In this document: positions 46,159 to 55,930 of the stretch, one piece after another | Numbering within the stretch: the stretch's first letter is position 1 | Layout: each line of letters begins with the position of its first letter | Assembly (NCBI RefSeq): GCF_028736925.1 | Contig: NZ_JAQZAT010000003.1 | Span: 248,001-312,000, forward strand | DNA from: Flavivirga sp. 57AJ16 | GTDB lineage: Bacteria > Bacteroidota > Bacteroidia > Flavobacteriales > Flavobacteriaceae | DNA: 64,000 bases | Direction: 5' to 3' | Position numbers and translations under genes: made by a program | Notes under the pieces: model-generated | Told to the model about the DNA's origin: nothing | The model's database searches: none | What the model saw: only the letters and a program-made list of their open reading frames with translations

Positions 46159-48033
46159 CTACCAAAAAGGAGCTTGGATCAAGTTTGGATTTTTTACAAT
46201 TTCAGACAAATGCACAGGAAACCAGTAAAAAGATTTTCTATATACTCTTTTTTGATAGGGCGTTCTTTGGTAAAAATCAGTACTGTTAGTACCATAGAAA
46301 TTCATACCATAGAAATCTCTATCCAATGCTTGCTCTGCTTCTTTCCATCTTCTTAAATCGTCATAACGAATACCTTCGGTACAAAGCTCAACTCTGCGCT
46401 CCATATGTATTAGTTTTCTTATTTCTACTTGATCATTAAGTTCTACATGTATATTTTGAGCATCTGTTGCCCCTGTAGTATATGTTCTAACACCAGCTCT
46501 CTCCCTGATCTTGTTCAAATAAACCAAAATATCGGGATCGCCTGGATTCGATTCATTAAGCGCTTCTGCATAATTTAGATACACTTCCCCCAATCGATAT
46601 ACAATACCTGGACGTGGTGTAAAGTAACCATTTATTAAATCACGTGACGGATCTGTTTGCTTTCTTGACAAATAGCCGTTTTGAGGCGCATCATGTGTAT
46701 TGTTATTATCTCTTCCACCATTAAAAAAATCAAGTTTTCTGGAATCCTTAGCATGCCACTGTCCATTAAAGTTAACCGATAGATAAAAACGTGGTTCACG
46801 ATTACAATACATATTATAGGTACCGGCCAAAGTAACTTGTCCTTCATTTTGTCCTTCATTCCATTTTGTACCTCCATTTGAGGTCCAATAACCATCTTCA
46901 CCAGAAAAACCATTTTCAACATAACCTGAACTTGGGTCGGTTATTGGTAACCCATTAGTTGTAAAAAAAGCATCTACTAAAGATTGCGTAACACCATAAC
47001 CTCCAAATCCACCACTACCTCGGGGCGCTGTATGTCTATCAATTTCTACATACTCTACACTAGGTCTAGCAAACAATACTTCTGTATTTCCTTTGTTTGC
47101 TTCTGTTAAAAATAGATTTTGACAAGACATAAAAGGATCAATTTCACCTGCGTCATTCAACTCTACATATAATTTATGACCTACAGCTTCAGCACTTTGA
47201 ATTAAATCTTTACTAGCATCTGCAGCTATCTTCCATTTATTAGGATCATAGGTCGTACTAAATAAATTTATTCCTTCCTTATCAACATGATTTGAATATT
47301 CTGGATTACCATTAACTAATGGACTCGCAGCAAAGAGTAACATTCTAGCTCTTACTGCTTTACACATAATAGAGGTAGCACGACCGTATTTTCTACCATT
47401 ATCATAAGATGCTGGCAAAATTTCAGAAACATCATCCAATTCTTTCTCAACCCAAGATACAACTTCATCATAAGGCGTTTGTCCAACCAATAAATCTGAA
47501 AGGTTGTAGTCAACAGGCGTAATTTCTTCAGGATTAAAAGGAATTGGACCATAAGTATTAAGCAATAACGAGTAATAATATGCTCTCAAAAAACGGGCTT
47601 CACCAATCATCAATTTTACATCTTCCTGTGTCAAATTTTGATCAGGTATTGGATATATGGTATTCATAAGGATGTTACACTCTCTAATTTTTTGAGGCAA
47701 TAGTGACCAATAACTTGGGCTCCAGTTTGTATCTGTTGACCAGTTACCAAGAGCTATTGGTATCATTTCCCAACCATAATTACGCCATCTTTCCGATGGA
47801 GTCATATCATCTGCTAAAACTTCCCAACCTAAATGACGTTGGTATCCCCAAACAGGGTCTGGAATCATAGAATAGCAACCAGCTAACCACTGCTCTGCTT
47901 TAGCCTTACTACTAAAAACACCATCCAAAGTAAGTTCGGTATCGCTCTCTTTATCTAAATAATCAGAGCATGAATAAAAGAATAATGTCATTCCTAAAAA
48001 AAGAAAGACTGTCTTAATATATGATTTTTTCAT
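46159..48033 (-). CDS. SusD/RagB-family glycan-binding lipoprotein (pair 2)
   Basis: 624 residues with lipoprotein signal (TLFFYSCSDYLDKESD). SusD marks include GEARFLRAYYYSLLLNTYGPIPF, YRLGEVYLNYAEALNESNPG, LNKIRERAGVRTY and HMERRVELCTEGIRYDDLRRWKEAE. It lies 16 bases after the STN-bearing SusC gene. It captures the ligand that is imported by that transporter. The sequence is clearly different from the first SusD (length and core), so a different oligosaccharide is likely. Confidence 0.95.
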   Translation of the reverse strand: MKKSYIKTVFLFLGMTLFFYSCSDYLDKESDTELTLDGVFSSKAKAEQWLAGCYSMIPDPVWGYQRHLGWEVLADDMTPSERWRNYGWEMIPIALGNWSTDTNWSPSYWSLLPQKIRECNILMNTIYPIPDQNLTQEDVKLMIGEARFLRAYYYSLLLNTYGPIPFNPEEITPVDYNLSDLLVGQTPYDEVVSWVEKELDDVSEILPASYDNGRKYGRATSIMCKAVRARMLLFAASPLVNGNPEYSNHVDKEGINLFSTTYDPNKWKIAADASKDLIQSAEAVGHKLYVELNDAGEIDPFMSCQNLFLTEANKGNTEVLFARPSVEYVEIDRHTAPRGSGGFGGYGVTQSLVDAFFTTNGLPITDPSSGYVENGFSGEDGYWTSNGGTKWNEGQNEGQVTLAGTYNMYCNREPRFYLSVNFNGQWHAKDSRKLDFFNGGRDNNNTHDAPQNGYLSRKQTDPSRDLINGYFTPRPGIVYRLGEVYLNYAEALNESNPGDPDILVYLNKIRERAGVRTYTTGATDAQNIHVELNDQVEIRKLIHMERRVELCTEGIRYDDLRRWKEAEQALDRDFYGMNFYGTNSTDFYQRTPYQKRVYRKSFYWFPVHLSEIVKNPNLIQAPFW

Positions 48034-48049
48034 TTTTATTTTTTTTAAA

Positions 48050-51000
48050 TTATAAACTTATATCTAAACCAAAAAGAATTGATTTCGTTGACGGGTATCT
48101 CAATCCCGTTCTTGTATCTAATTCCGGATCCCAAAGTTTGAATTTTGAAATGTAAAACAAATTATTTCCGCTTACATACATTCTCAACCCTCCTAATTTA
48201 ATCTTTTCAGCAGCCGATTTTGTTAATGAATACCCTATTTCAAGAGATTTTAAACGAACAAAACTCATGTCTTTTTTCCACCAAGTAGAAGAAACATTAT
48301 TATTAGTATTAGTTGTATAAGTTAATCTAGGCCAAAAAACATCTTGACTTGGATTTGATTCTGTCCAGCGATCATTATAATTAGAGTAAATATTACCTAA
48401 AGTACCAGATCCACTTCCAGGAATAAAACGATTAGCATCCTCTCCACCTTGACCTATAACTTCATATGTTTTTGCTATTCCCTGAAAGAAAAAACTCAAA
48501 TCAAATTGTTTGTATTTAGACGTACTACCAAAACCAAAAATAATTTGAGGATCTCTTGTTCCTCCTATAAATCCTTCGTCTAAAGCATTTATGACACCAT
48601 CTTCATTTTTATCTTGATATTTAATATCTCCAGGACGAACTGCCACACTACTTAACTGTGGTGTAGGTAAGTCTGAATTGAGCAAACCAGTATTAGGATC
48701 AAAGTCAGATTCACTATATAGACCCAATGCTGTTTGTCCCCACAATGTGTTATTTTGAATGCCTACGCCAGATTTATAAGGATACTGCTCTCTAACACCT
48801 GCAGGCTCATCTCTTTCTATTATTTCATTTTTTACATAAGTAAAGTTTCCACGCCAACTCATGTAAAAATTAGGAGTTATTTGCTTTCTAAGATTCAATG
48901 AAACCTCCACCCCTTTATTATTCATTTTTCCGAAATTGGCAAAAGGTGTGTTAATAAAACCTGCCTGAGTAGGAACTGTATTTCTTCTAATAAAGATATC
49001 CGATCTTTTTTCTGAAAATACATCTACTATTAAGTCAACCATGTTCCATAAACCTAATTCTAGACCTATATCAGTTTTTGCAACTTTTTCCCAAGTCAAT
49101 CCAGCGACTCCAACTTCTCCTTCTTGAATACCTTCAATATAGTTACCTACCCCAGTACCCCAATTATAACCTGATGAATTACCATTTATGGTTGTTTGAT
49201 AGGCAAATCTCCTATCACTTCCAATGTTATCATTCCCTACTAAACCGTATGAAGCACGTAATTTAAGTTTATTAACAACATCTCTATAAGGCTCCATAAA
49301 CTTTTCTTCGCTTGCAATCCAACCTAAAGCAACAGATGGAAAAAATCCAAAACGTTTTCCCTTTTCAAAATTTTCAGAACCATTATAACCAAAGTTAAAC
49401 TCTCCTATATATTTTTTATCAAAACCATAAGAAATTCTTCCTGCCAATCCTTGATGCCTGTATGGCTGTACGCCTCCATTATCATAACTATTTTGATTAT
49501 ATAACAACAAGCCGTTAAAGTCATGTTTACCAAAAACACGTTTATAAGTTGTACTCGCCTCTAAATAAATACGTTTATCTCCAAACCCTGCACTATTACT
49601 TAGTCCAAGAAACTCTTGACCATATTGTTGAATATCATGAATTAAATTCCCTTCAACATCTCTAGCAAGTGCAACGTTATAATAGTCTGGACTTTTACTA
49701 CGAGTAACTCTATTTTCAGAATAATTATCAAACGAATACACTAATTTCCCTTTTAAACCTGGCGTAATAAGATTACTAAAGTCTTGTTCTAACGCCACAA
49801 AACTTTCTATTTTACTATTTCCTTGTCTGTAATACCCTTGTTGAGTTGAAATAGCCCATGGGTTTGGTCGTGCAGGCACTTTAGGAATGGTACCATCTGA
49901 ATAAATGGCTGGATGCACATATGGAGTCGTTTCGAAAGCAGTATTAAACAAATTATCAGTACTACTGTCTCCCTTTTGAAGTTGTTGTAAAAACCCTCCA
50001 ATATTAACCCTTAGTAGAGTCGTTTTAGATAAGTTAATATCTACGTTTGTACGAACAGTAACTCTGTTCAAACGTGTTTCTGAGTTATACGATTGATTTG
50101 GATCTGAATCGAGAATTCCTCTTTCATTGTAATAAGAAGTAGTCAATGCATATCTTAAAACATCTGAACCACCTGCTACATTTAAGCTAGTTCTTGTAGT
50201 AGATGCGTAGTCCTTGGTAATTGCATCTATCCAATTTATATCTGGATACAAATCTAAATCGTACTTGTTTTCTGTTTTTGTAATGCGATCTTCACTAAAT
50301 GGATGCGGAATGCCCGAATCAGCAGCCAATTCGTTTATTAAGTTCATATATGGAACAGCACTAATAAAATTTGGTAATTTTGTAGGTTCTTGAATAGCAT
50401 GTTCTGTTCTAATTTGTATGACTGGTTTTCCAACAAAACCTCTTTTAGTATTGACTAAGATGACACCATTTGCGCCTCTTACTCCGTACACTGCACTTGC
50501 GGCTGCATCTTTCAGAACAGAAAAAGATTCAATGGATGCTGGGTCAACATCGTTTAAGTTTCTTTCAATACCATCTACCAAAACCAAGGGGTTGGTCCCG
50601 CCTGCGAAAGTAGAAATACCACGAATTTTAATATCTGAAGCATCATATCCCGGCTCACCGGATCTCTGTACGGCAATGACACCTGTAATCTGTCCACCAA
50701 GGTTATTCCCTATTGTTCTAGCAGTACCTACTTGTACTAAACTAGGCTTTATAGTACTTATGGCTCCTACAACTGACTCCTTTTTTTGGGTACCATACCC
50801 AACAATTACAACTTCATCAAGGTCAGCAGCATTTTCACTTAATAAAACATTTATTATGCTTTTTCCGTTGACTTCAATTTCCTTAGTTGAATAACCCAGA
50901 TATGTTATTATTAAAACTGCGTTTTTATCTGAAACAGTAATTGAAAAGTTACCATCAAAATCGGACTGTGTTCCATTTGATGTTCCTTTTTCTAAAATAC

Positions 51001-51466
51001 TGGCACCAGGTAACGGCTGTCCATTGATGTCTTCAATTGTCCCTGTTATGGTATGCTCCTGCTTTTGTAATGGCGTATTCCCTATGTTATCTATAGGGGC
51101 TTTATCTTCCTTTTTTAGAACAATTTGTTTCTCATAAATTTCAATCTTGATATTGGAATTTGCAAACAGCCTTTCTAAAATAGATGAAACTTTTTCATTT
51201 TTAGCTTTTATGGTAACTACTTTTGTGTAATCTATCTCGTGATCAAAATAGAAAAATTTAAATTCTGTAAGGGATTCTATTTTGTTTAAAACGTTTTCTA
51301 CACTTACATTTTCAAGATTTAGAGTAATCTTTTTTCTTTGGGCATAAGACTCATTAGCTTGAATTTGAAACAAAGTAACTATAAATAAAAAGGTGGTTAG
51401 TTTCATTTTTAAGTCAAATTTTAGTGGAAAAGAAGGCAGCTTCTTTAACTTAAGAACTTTTTTCAT
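48050..51466 (-). CDS. SusC-family TonB-dependent transducer with STN domain (pair 2)
   Basis: 1138 residues from the ATG at 51466 (a further ATG at 51508 is possible). Signal peptide (LTTFLFIVTLFQIQANESYAQ), then an STN secretin/TonB short domain (about 45-125: ITLNLENVSVENVLNKIE ... KIEIYEKQIVLKK), a carboxypeptidase-D-like domain (HTITGTIEDINGQPLPGAS), a plug (LDEVVIVGYGTQKK, IKIRGI, AASAVYGVRGANGVILV) and a barrel ending FGLDISL. The STN domain lets a transporter signal through a FecR anti-sigma to an ECF sigma factor; both are encoded directly upstream. It therefore probably acts both as oligosaccharide importer and sensor. Confidence 0.95.
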   Translation of the reverse strand: MKKVLKLKKLPSFPLKFDLKMKLTTFLFIVTLFQIQANESYAQRKKITLNLENVSVENVLNKIESLTEFKFFYFDHEIDYTKVVTIKAKNEKVSSILERLFANSNIKIEIYEKQIVLKKEDKAPIDNIGNTPLQKQEHTITGTIEDINGQPLPGASILEKGTSNGTQSDFDGNFSITVSDKNAVLIITYLGYSTKEIEVNGKSIINVLLSENAADLDEVVIVGYGTQKKESVVGAISTIKPSLVQVGTARTIGNNLGGQITGVIAVQRSGEPGYDASDIKIRGISTFAGGTNPLVLVDGIERNLNDVDPASIESFSVLKDAAASAVYGVRGANGVILVNTKRGFVGKPVIQIRTEHAIQEPTKLPNFISAVPYMNLINELAADSGIPHPFSEDRITKTENKYDLDLYPDINWIDAITKDYASTTRTSLNVAGGSDVLRYALTTSYYNERGILDSDPNQSYNSETRLNRVTVRTNVDINLSKTTLLRVNIGGFLQQLQKGDSSTDNLFNTAFETTPYVHPAIYSDGTIPKVPARPNPWAISTQQGYYRQGNSKIESFVALEQDFSNLITPGLKGKLVYSFDNYSENRVTRSKSPDYYNVALARDVEGNLIHDIQQYGQEFLGLSNSAGFGDKRIYLEASTTYKRVFGKHDFNGLLLYNQNSYDNGGVQPYRHQGLAGRISYGFDKKYIGEFNFGYNGSENFEKGKRFGFFPSVALGWIASEEKFMEPYRDVVNKLKLRASYGLVGNDNIGSDRRFAYQTTINGNSSGYNWGTGVGNYIEGIQEGEVGVAGLTWEKVAKTDIGLELGLWNMVDLIVDVFSEKRSDIFIRRNTVPTQAGFINTPFANFGKMNNKGVEVSLNLRKQITPNFYMSWRGNFTYVKNEIIERDEPAGVREQYPYKSGVGIQNNTLWGQTALGLYSESDFDPNTGLLNSDLPTPQLSSVAVRPGDIKYQDKNEDGVINALDEGFIGGTRDPQIIFGFGSTSKYKQFDLSFFFQGIAKTYEVIGQGGEDANRFIPGSGSGTLGNIYSNYNDRWTESNPSQDVFWPRLTYTTNTNNNVSSTWWKKDMSFVRLKSLEIGYSLTKSAAEKIKLGGLRMYVSGNNLFYISKFKLWDPELDTRTGLRYPSTKSILFGLDISL

Positions 51467-51522
51467 ATTTTTGTTTAGAATGTTGTGGTTAATACTTATT
51501 TTAATCACTATTAATTTATAAT

Positions 51523-51554
51523 CGGAAAATGTTGTCGCATTTTCCGGTTTTTTT
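51523..51554. terminator. GC-containing hairpin between fecR and susC pair 2
   Basis: A perfect 9-base stem, CGGAAAATG (51523-51531) and its complement (51538-51546), with a 6-base loop. On the plus strand it is followed by G and a run of T, the textbook terminator form, yet no plus-strand gene precedes it. On the minus strand it lies in the leader of the SusC gene. It could separate the sigma/fecR unit from susCDE, or stop antisense transcripts. Confidence 0.5.
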
Positions 51555-51766
51555 ATGGGGTAATAAAAGAGCGTAACAAACCAACCTGTTATAATAGAAG
51601 CAAGTTAATTCATATGACTACCAAGGTCTTATCACCTTATTTATCAATAATGATTTTTGATTTTACTGCTGAAGAACTTATCTTGAATTTAATTTTTTCA
51701 AGAATTCCAGCGATGGATGGTGTTTCTATTTCATCATAGGCAAATGGTTGTTTAGTTTTGTTTAGT

Positions 51767-52888
51767 TTAGTTTATTGTTATTTGGTTATTATTAATTGAA
51801 TATTTTATATTATAACTGGTATTTAAGGTTTCTAGCACTTCTTGAATAGTTTCAATATCAAAACTTGCTGTAAGAAATTTTTCACCTAATTCCTTATTGC
51901 TATTATTAATAACAACATTATAGTGACGCTCTAGCTTTTTTATAACATTTTTAAAAGGCATGTGTCTGAAAACAATTCTACCGTCAATCCACGCTATATG
52001 CATTTCTATATCAGCTTTATCAATAGTAATTTGATTATTGGCTTTCTGCAATACAGCCATAAACCCCGGCTTTAGTTTGGTTGCCGTTTCAGTATTGTAA
52101 GTATCATCTTTTGGATAAATATTTACTGAACCTTCTACCAGTACTGTATTAATCTGATTATCTTCATGATAAGAAGATATATTAAATTCTGTGCCTAAAA
52201 CCCTAACGTTAATCTCGTTTGCGTTTACTAAAAATGGGTGACCTGTATCTTTAGTTACTGAAAAATAAGCTTCCCCTTCTAACAAATAAACTTGTCGATT
52301 TTTTCCTTTAATAAACTTTACAGGGTATTTTAAAGAAGTACCTGAATTTAAGTGTACAGTTGTACCATCAGACAAACGAATTTCAAATCGTTTTCCATAG
52401 GGTACCTTTAAAGTATTGTACACTAAAGTTTCTGTTTTTGATTCATTAGAATACACTAATTGGTTACCTGTTTGTTTACCAATAACATTTTTATCAGCAT
52501 CAACTAACTCTAATTCCGCATCTTCATTAATGATTTGTATATTTCCGTTTTCTAACTGTAGTATGACATTTTCTGAATCTAGGACCAGTGCAGGCTCATG
52601 GTTAACTCCCCCCTTATAATATGAAAATCCTAATGCTAGAGAAATTAGCAAAGTGATTGAGGCTGCAATATTTAGCCAATTATAACCCTTCTTGATCTTT
52701 ATTTTATAATTGACTTTTTTGTGTATCGCTTTTTTAACCTCTTTTTTATGTGCCTCATTGGCAAACACAGTTTCTCTATTTCTTGATAAAAGATTATTTT
52801 CAAACTCATCAAAGAGCTTCTTTTCTTTATCAGACAACTTATTTTGTTTTTGTTTTTCTAATAAGTTTTTGAATTGCTGTTCATTCAT
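51767..52888 (-). CDS. FecR-family anti-sigma factor
   Basis: 373 residues: cytoplasmic N-terminal part, one membrane segment (about 78-94: LNIAASITLLISLALGF), periplasmic FecR domain (YNTLKVPYGKRFEIRLSDGTTVHLNSGT, LEGEAYFSVTKD, VRVLGTEFNI) and a C-terminal DUF4974/STN-like domain (FKNVIKKLERHYNV, ASFDIETIQEVLETL). In the standard model it holds the ECF sigma factor until the STN domain of the loaded SusC contacts it. It lies between the sigma gene (111 bases) and the second SusC gene. Confidence 0.95.
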   Translation of the reverse strand: MNEQQFKNLLEKQKQNKLSDKEKKLFDEFENNLLSRNRETVFANEAHKKEVKKAIHKKVNYKIKIKKGYNWLNIAASITLLISLALGFSYYKGGVNHEPALVLDSENVILQLENGNIQIINEDAELELVDADKNVIGKQTGNQLVYSNESKTETLVYNTLKVPYGKRFEIRLSDGTTVHLNSGTSLKYPVKFIKGKNRQVYLLEGEAYFSVTKDTGHPFLVNANEINVRVLGTEFNISSYHEDNQINTVLVEGSVNIYPKDDTYNTETATKLKPGFMAVLQKANNQITIDKADIEMHIAWIDGRIVFRHMPFKNVIKKLERHYNVVINNSNKELGEKFLTASFDIETIQEVLETLNTSYNIKYSINNNQITIN

Positions 52889-52999
52889 AATATTGTTATC
52901 TACTTATAGATACCAAAAGTCACCTTGAACTCACATAATTATTTCGTATTTAACAATTTTTATTGCTTTTTTTATAGATATTGACAATAAATTAAGGAT

Positions 53000-53569
53000 C
53001 TAAATAAAAAAAAGGACTAATTTAAATGTCTTTTTTAAATTTTTATTTACTGCTTTTAGTGCAATGGAAATTTGATTTTCAACAGTACGCTTAGATATTC
53101 CCAGACGCTCTGCTATCTCACTATTAGGTATTCCCTCTAATCTACTTAAGGTGAATATTTCCTTACACCTTAATGGTAAATTTTTTATTGAGTCATTTAC
53201 AAGAAAAAGGGTGTCTTCTAAATTATAATGTTCTTCAATTTTTGAATTTATTGGAAGTTCATTAATAACAGCTAACTGAACATTATTATATTTAGAATCC
53301 CTTAAGTGATTATATATTTTATAGCGAACTGCTTGATATAAATAGGCCCTAATATGTTTGTTTTCAATGTTGTGTCTTCTATTCCAGTAATCAATCCATA
53401 TTTCCTGGACGATATCTTTTGCTTTACTTTCATCCATTATGATAGATTGTGCAAAAACAAATAACTGCTCCCATAATAAATTGAACAACTTATTAAAAGC
53501 TCTTTTATCAGATTCTCGTACTTTACCAGCTAAATCTTCAATTTGTTTTATTTCGGGCTTAATCACCAT
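53000..53569 (-). CDS. ECF RNA polymerase sigma factor
   Basis: 189 residues with sigma-70 region 2 (LWEQLFVFAQSIIMDESKAKDIVQEIWIDYW) and region 4 (LPLRCKEIFTLSRLEGIPNSEIAERLGISKRTVENQI). This is the FecI-like group that in Bacteroidota is paired with FecR and a SusC carrying an STN domain. It probably drives the right-half genes when the second SusC is loaded with ligand. It is the first gene of the leftward cluster. Confidence 0.95.
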   Translation of the reverse strand: MVIKPEIKQIEDLAGKVRESDKRAFNKLFNLLWEQLFVFAQSIIMDESKAKDIVQEIWIDYWNRRHNIENKHIRAYLYQAVRYKIYNHLRDSKYNNVQLAVINELPINSKIEEHYNLEDTLFLVNDSIKNLPLRCKEIFTLSRLEGIPNSEIAERLGISKRTVENQISIALKAVNKNLKKTFKLVLFFI

Positions 53570-54093
53570 TGTGGCAGCAAATTAACTAAAAATATTTTAA
53601 AAGAGTTTTTTTTAATGGACTATCTCTAATTCAGTAATCACCAAATTAATATTTAGCTCTATTTTAAATAGGGGAAAACTCATTTTATTTTGAATCCTCT
53701 TCCCATATAGGCAAATACAGGCTGTATCCCATACAAAATTTACTTAATTTGTAAGTACATTCGTTACATTTAATTTTTTGTAGAAGATATATAACACCCC
53801 AATTTGGTAAAAATACAGCAATTAAGGTTTATTATAAAAGCTTTTCTTTGAAATCAATTAAAACGAGCACATGATTTCTATTTTAAAATAAAATTTTGAA
53901 CCATTATAAGTCCACTTGATTTCAAATCTGAAAACAAAATATTAAATTTTGTTAAATCGAGATCCCTTTCGGGTACCTACAAAATCTGTTGCTTTTGGAA
54001 GTCTTATGAATATTGGACTTACTATATTTGACTAGAAATGAAGAAGGCATTGTTAATCTGCTTCACACAGTACTAAAACTCTCTTTCCTTAGG
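53570..54093. other. Intergenic gap between sigma factor and sulfatase genes
   Basis: 524 AT-rich bases. No reading frame with family resemblance and no strong hairpin were seen. It must contain the sigma gene promoter, but no clean TAnnTTTG box could be placed. Confidence 0.4.
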
Positions 54094-55584
54094 CTATCTA
54101 CGTGCTTCTGGATGAGAATTAAGGAGTTTTTCCATTTTCTTAACTAACTGAGGGTTATCCCCTGCAATGTTTTTTGTTTCCAAAAAATCATTTTTATAAT
54201 CATACAATTCATAAACAGTTTTTAAATTGGAATTTTCTTTTTTGCTCCATCTAACCATTCTGTATTGTGCTGTTCTTATAGCTTCGCCTAAATACCCCTC
54301 TTTTTGGTAAGCATGGTAGGCATGATTTTTAATTCTTTCTCTTCCATTTTTTAAAACAGGCATTAAACTCATACCGTCAATAGGTTGAGACACATTTGGC
54401 TTTGGCAAGCCTGCAAGGTCTGCAAGTGTTGGATAAATATCAACGGTTTCAATAAGGTGCTGTGTTGAACTTCCTGGTTTGGTTACTCCTGGGGCCACGA
54501 TTAAAATGGGTATATGATTGGCCTGTTCATAATTTGTATGTTTAGTCCATGTGCCATGATCTCCCAAATGCCATCCGTGATCGCCCCATAAAACGATGAT
54601 CGTGTTTTTATCCATTTTAAGTCTTTTCAGCTCATTAATTACACGCCCCAATTGAGCATCCATATAACTCATACTAGCATAATACCCATGGATTAATTTT
54701 TGTTTTAAATCGGCATCATAAATACCGCTTTCATTTTCGGGAATAGGTTTAAACTGTGAGATTTCACCCCTACGTTTTCCCGCAAAACCTGGTGCATTTT
54801 CAGGAAAACCTTCAAATTCTGGCATAGGTAACTTATCTGGGCTATATAAATCCCAGTACTTCTTTGGAGCGCAAAAGGGCAAATGCGGACGCGCAAATCC
54901 TACCGCCATAAAGAAAGGCTTCTCCTTGTTCTTTCTTAGTTGCCTTAACCTATCTATAGCATGAGCTGCCACCCGTCCATCGGCATAAGCCTCATCCAGT
55001 ACATCAGGACTTTCCCATGCTGCCCCACGGGGAAGCGCTTTGTTTCTTGGAAGATCTTCTATAAACATATGTGAATTCTCGAAATAGGCTTCTTCACGTG
55101 TTAATTTTCCATTGGTACTCTCAGGAAGCAGATATTCTATAACTTTTTCTTTATGGTGTGGAATACTCCAAGAAGCTTCGTCATTGGTATTACCATGACC
55201 TATGTGAAATACTTTTCCCATAGATTCAACATGATAGCCAGCATTTTTAAAGTACTGAGGCATTGTAACTGCATCTGGATATACATCTCTAAACTGAGTC
55301 CCAAAATTATAGATCCCTGTACTTGTTGAACGTGCACCCAACATGAGGTTATACCTAGAAGCCATACAAACGGCTTGGTTACAATATGCCATATCAAAAC
55401 GCATTCCCTGACTTGCCAAATTATCTATATTTGGGCTTACTGCAACATCATCTCCATAGCTTCCTAAAGTTGGCTTAAGATCGTCAACCAATAACAATAA
55501 AACATTTGGACGTTTGTTTTGCCCATTCAATGGCAAGGATAATACGACCCCTAAAATCAATAACGCTAATAACTTTTTCTTCAT
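54094..55584 (-). CDS. Formylglycine-dependent sulfatase (iduronate-2-sulfatase-like, S1 family)
   Basis: 496 residues with a signal peptide (LLALLILGVVLSLPLNGQ). Metal-binding Asp34-Asp35 lie in LLLVDDLKP. The maturation motif CMASR has Cys73, which would be converted to formylglycine by a sulfatase-modifying enzyme not encoded in this window. Further marks are GKVFHIGHG, FARPHLPFCAPKKYWDLY, ILWGDHGWHLGDHGTWTKH and PTLADLAGLP. It is periplasmic and removes sulfate esters from glycan. It stands alone beside the sigma gene, on the same strand. It could belong to the locus, meaning a partly sulfated substrate, or be a neighbour. Confidence 0.92.
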   Translation of the reverse strand: MKKKLLALLILGVVLSLPLNGQNKRPNVLLLLVDDLKPTLGSYGDDVAVSPNIDNLASQGMRFDMAYCNQAVCMASRYNLMLGARSTSTGIYNFGTQFRDVYPDAVTMPQYFKNAGYHVESMGKVFHIGHGNTNDEASWSIPHHKEKVIEYLLPESTNGKLTREEAYFENSHMFIEDLPRNKALPRGAAWESPDVLDEAYADGRVAAHAIDRLRQLRKNKEKPFFMAVGFARPHLPFCAPKKYWDLYSPDKLPMPEFEGFPENAPGFAGKRRGEISQFKPIPENESGIYDADLKQKLIHGYYASMSYMDAQLGRVINELKRLKMDKNTIIVLWGDHGWHLGDHGTWTKHTNYEQANHIPILIVAPGVTKPGSSTQHLIETVDIYPTLADLAGLPKPNVSQPIDGMSLMPVLKNGRERIKNHAYHAYQKEGYLGEAIRTAQYRMVRWSKKENSNLKTVYELYDYKNDFLETKNIAGDNPQLVKKMEKLLNSHPEARR

Positions 55585-55930
55585 GTGTTGGATTTTAATT
55601 TTCCATAAATCATACTTAGGCCTTAATCTGTCCCTAATTTACTAAGTCTAGCTAAAATGAGATGGTAGTTAATATAGTATTATAACCGTTGTGCATTATG
55701 ATTTAAAAGAAAAAAATTGTTCATCTTACTGATAATCAGTAAATTGTTTAATCGCAAAACATTAACAATGAACAACTTGAGTGCAAATTACGAAAGAATA
55801 TCGGAAATGTTAAAAAAATATCAAAAGAAAACCCATCAAGCTATCAAAGGCGGCAACCAAAGTAGAGTGATTTAGAATTTGCCATTTATAATAATCAAAT
55901 ACCGGTATGGCAATGTCAATAATTGTCATA
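55585..55930. other. Intergenic gap with inverted repeats
   Basis: 346 bases between the sulfatase start and the end of the cytochrome gene. It holds the palindrome TTACTGATAATCAGTAA (55726-55742) flanked by AATTGTTCAT at 55715-55724 and its near-complement at 55768-55777. These may be operator sites for the sulfatase or part of a terminator for the cytochrome gene. Confidence 0.4.

Noticed and set aside
51600-51750. Short minus-strand frame after fecR (PSIAGILEKIKFKI...) as a gene remnant
   Set aside because: Only about 33-40 codons, no start codon context and no recognisable family; kept as unexplained leader sequence.
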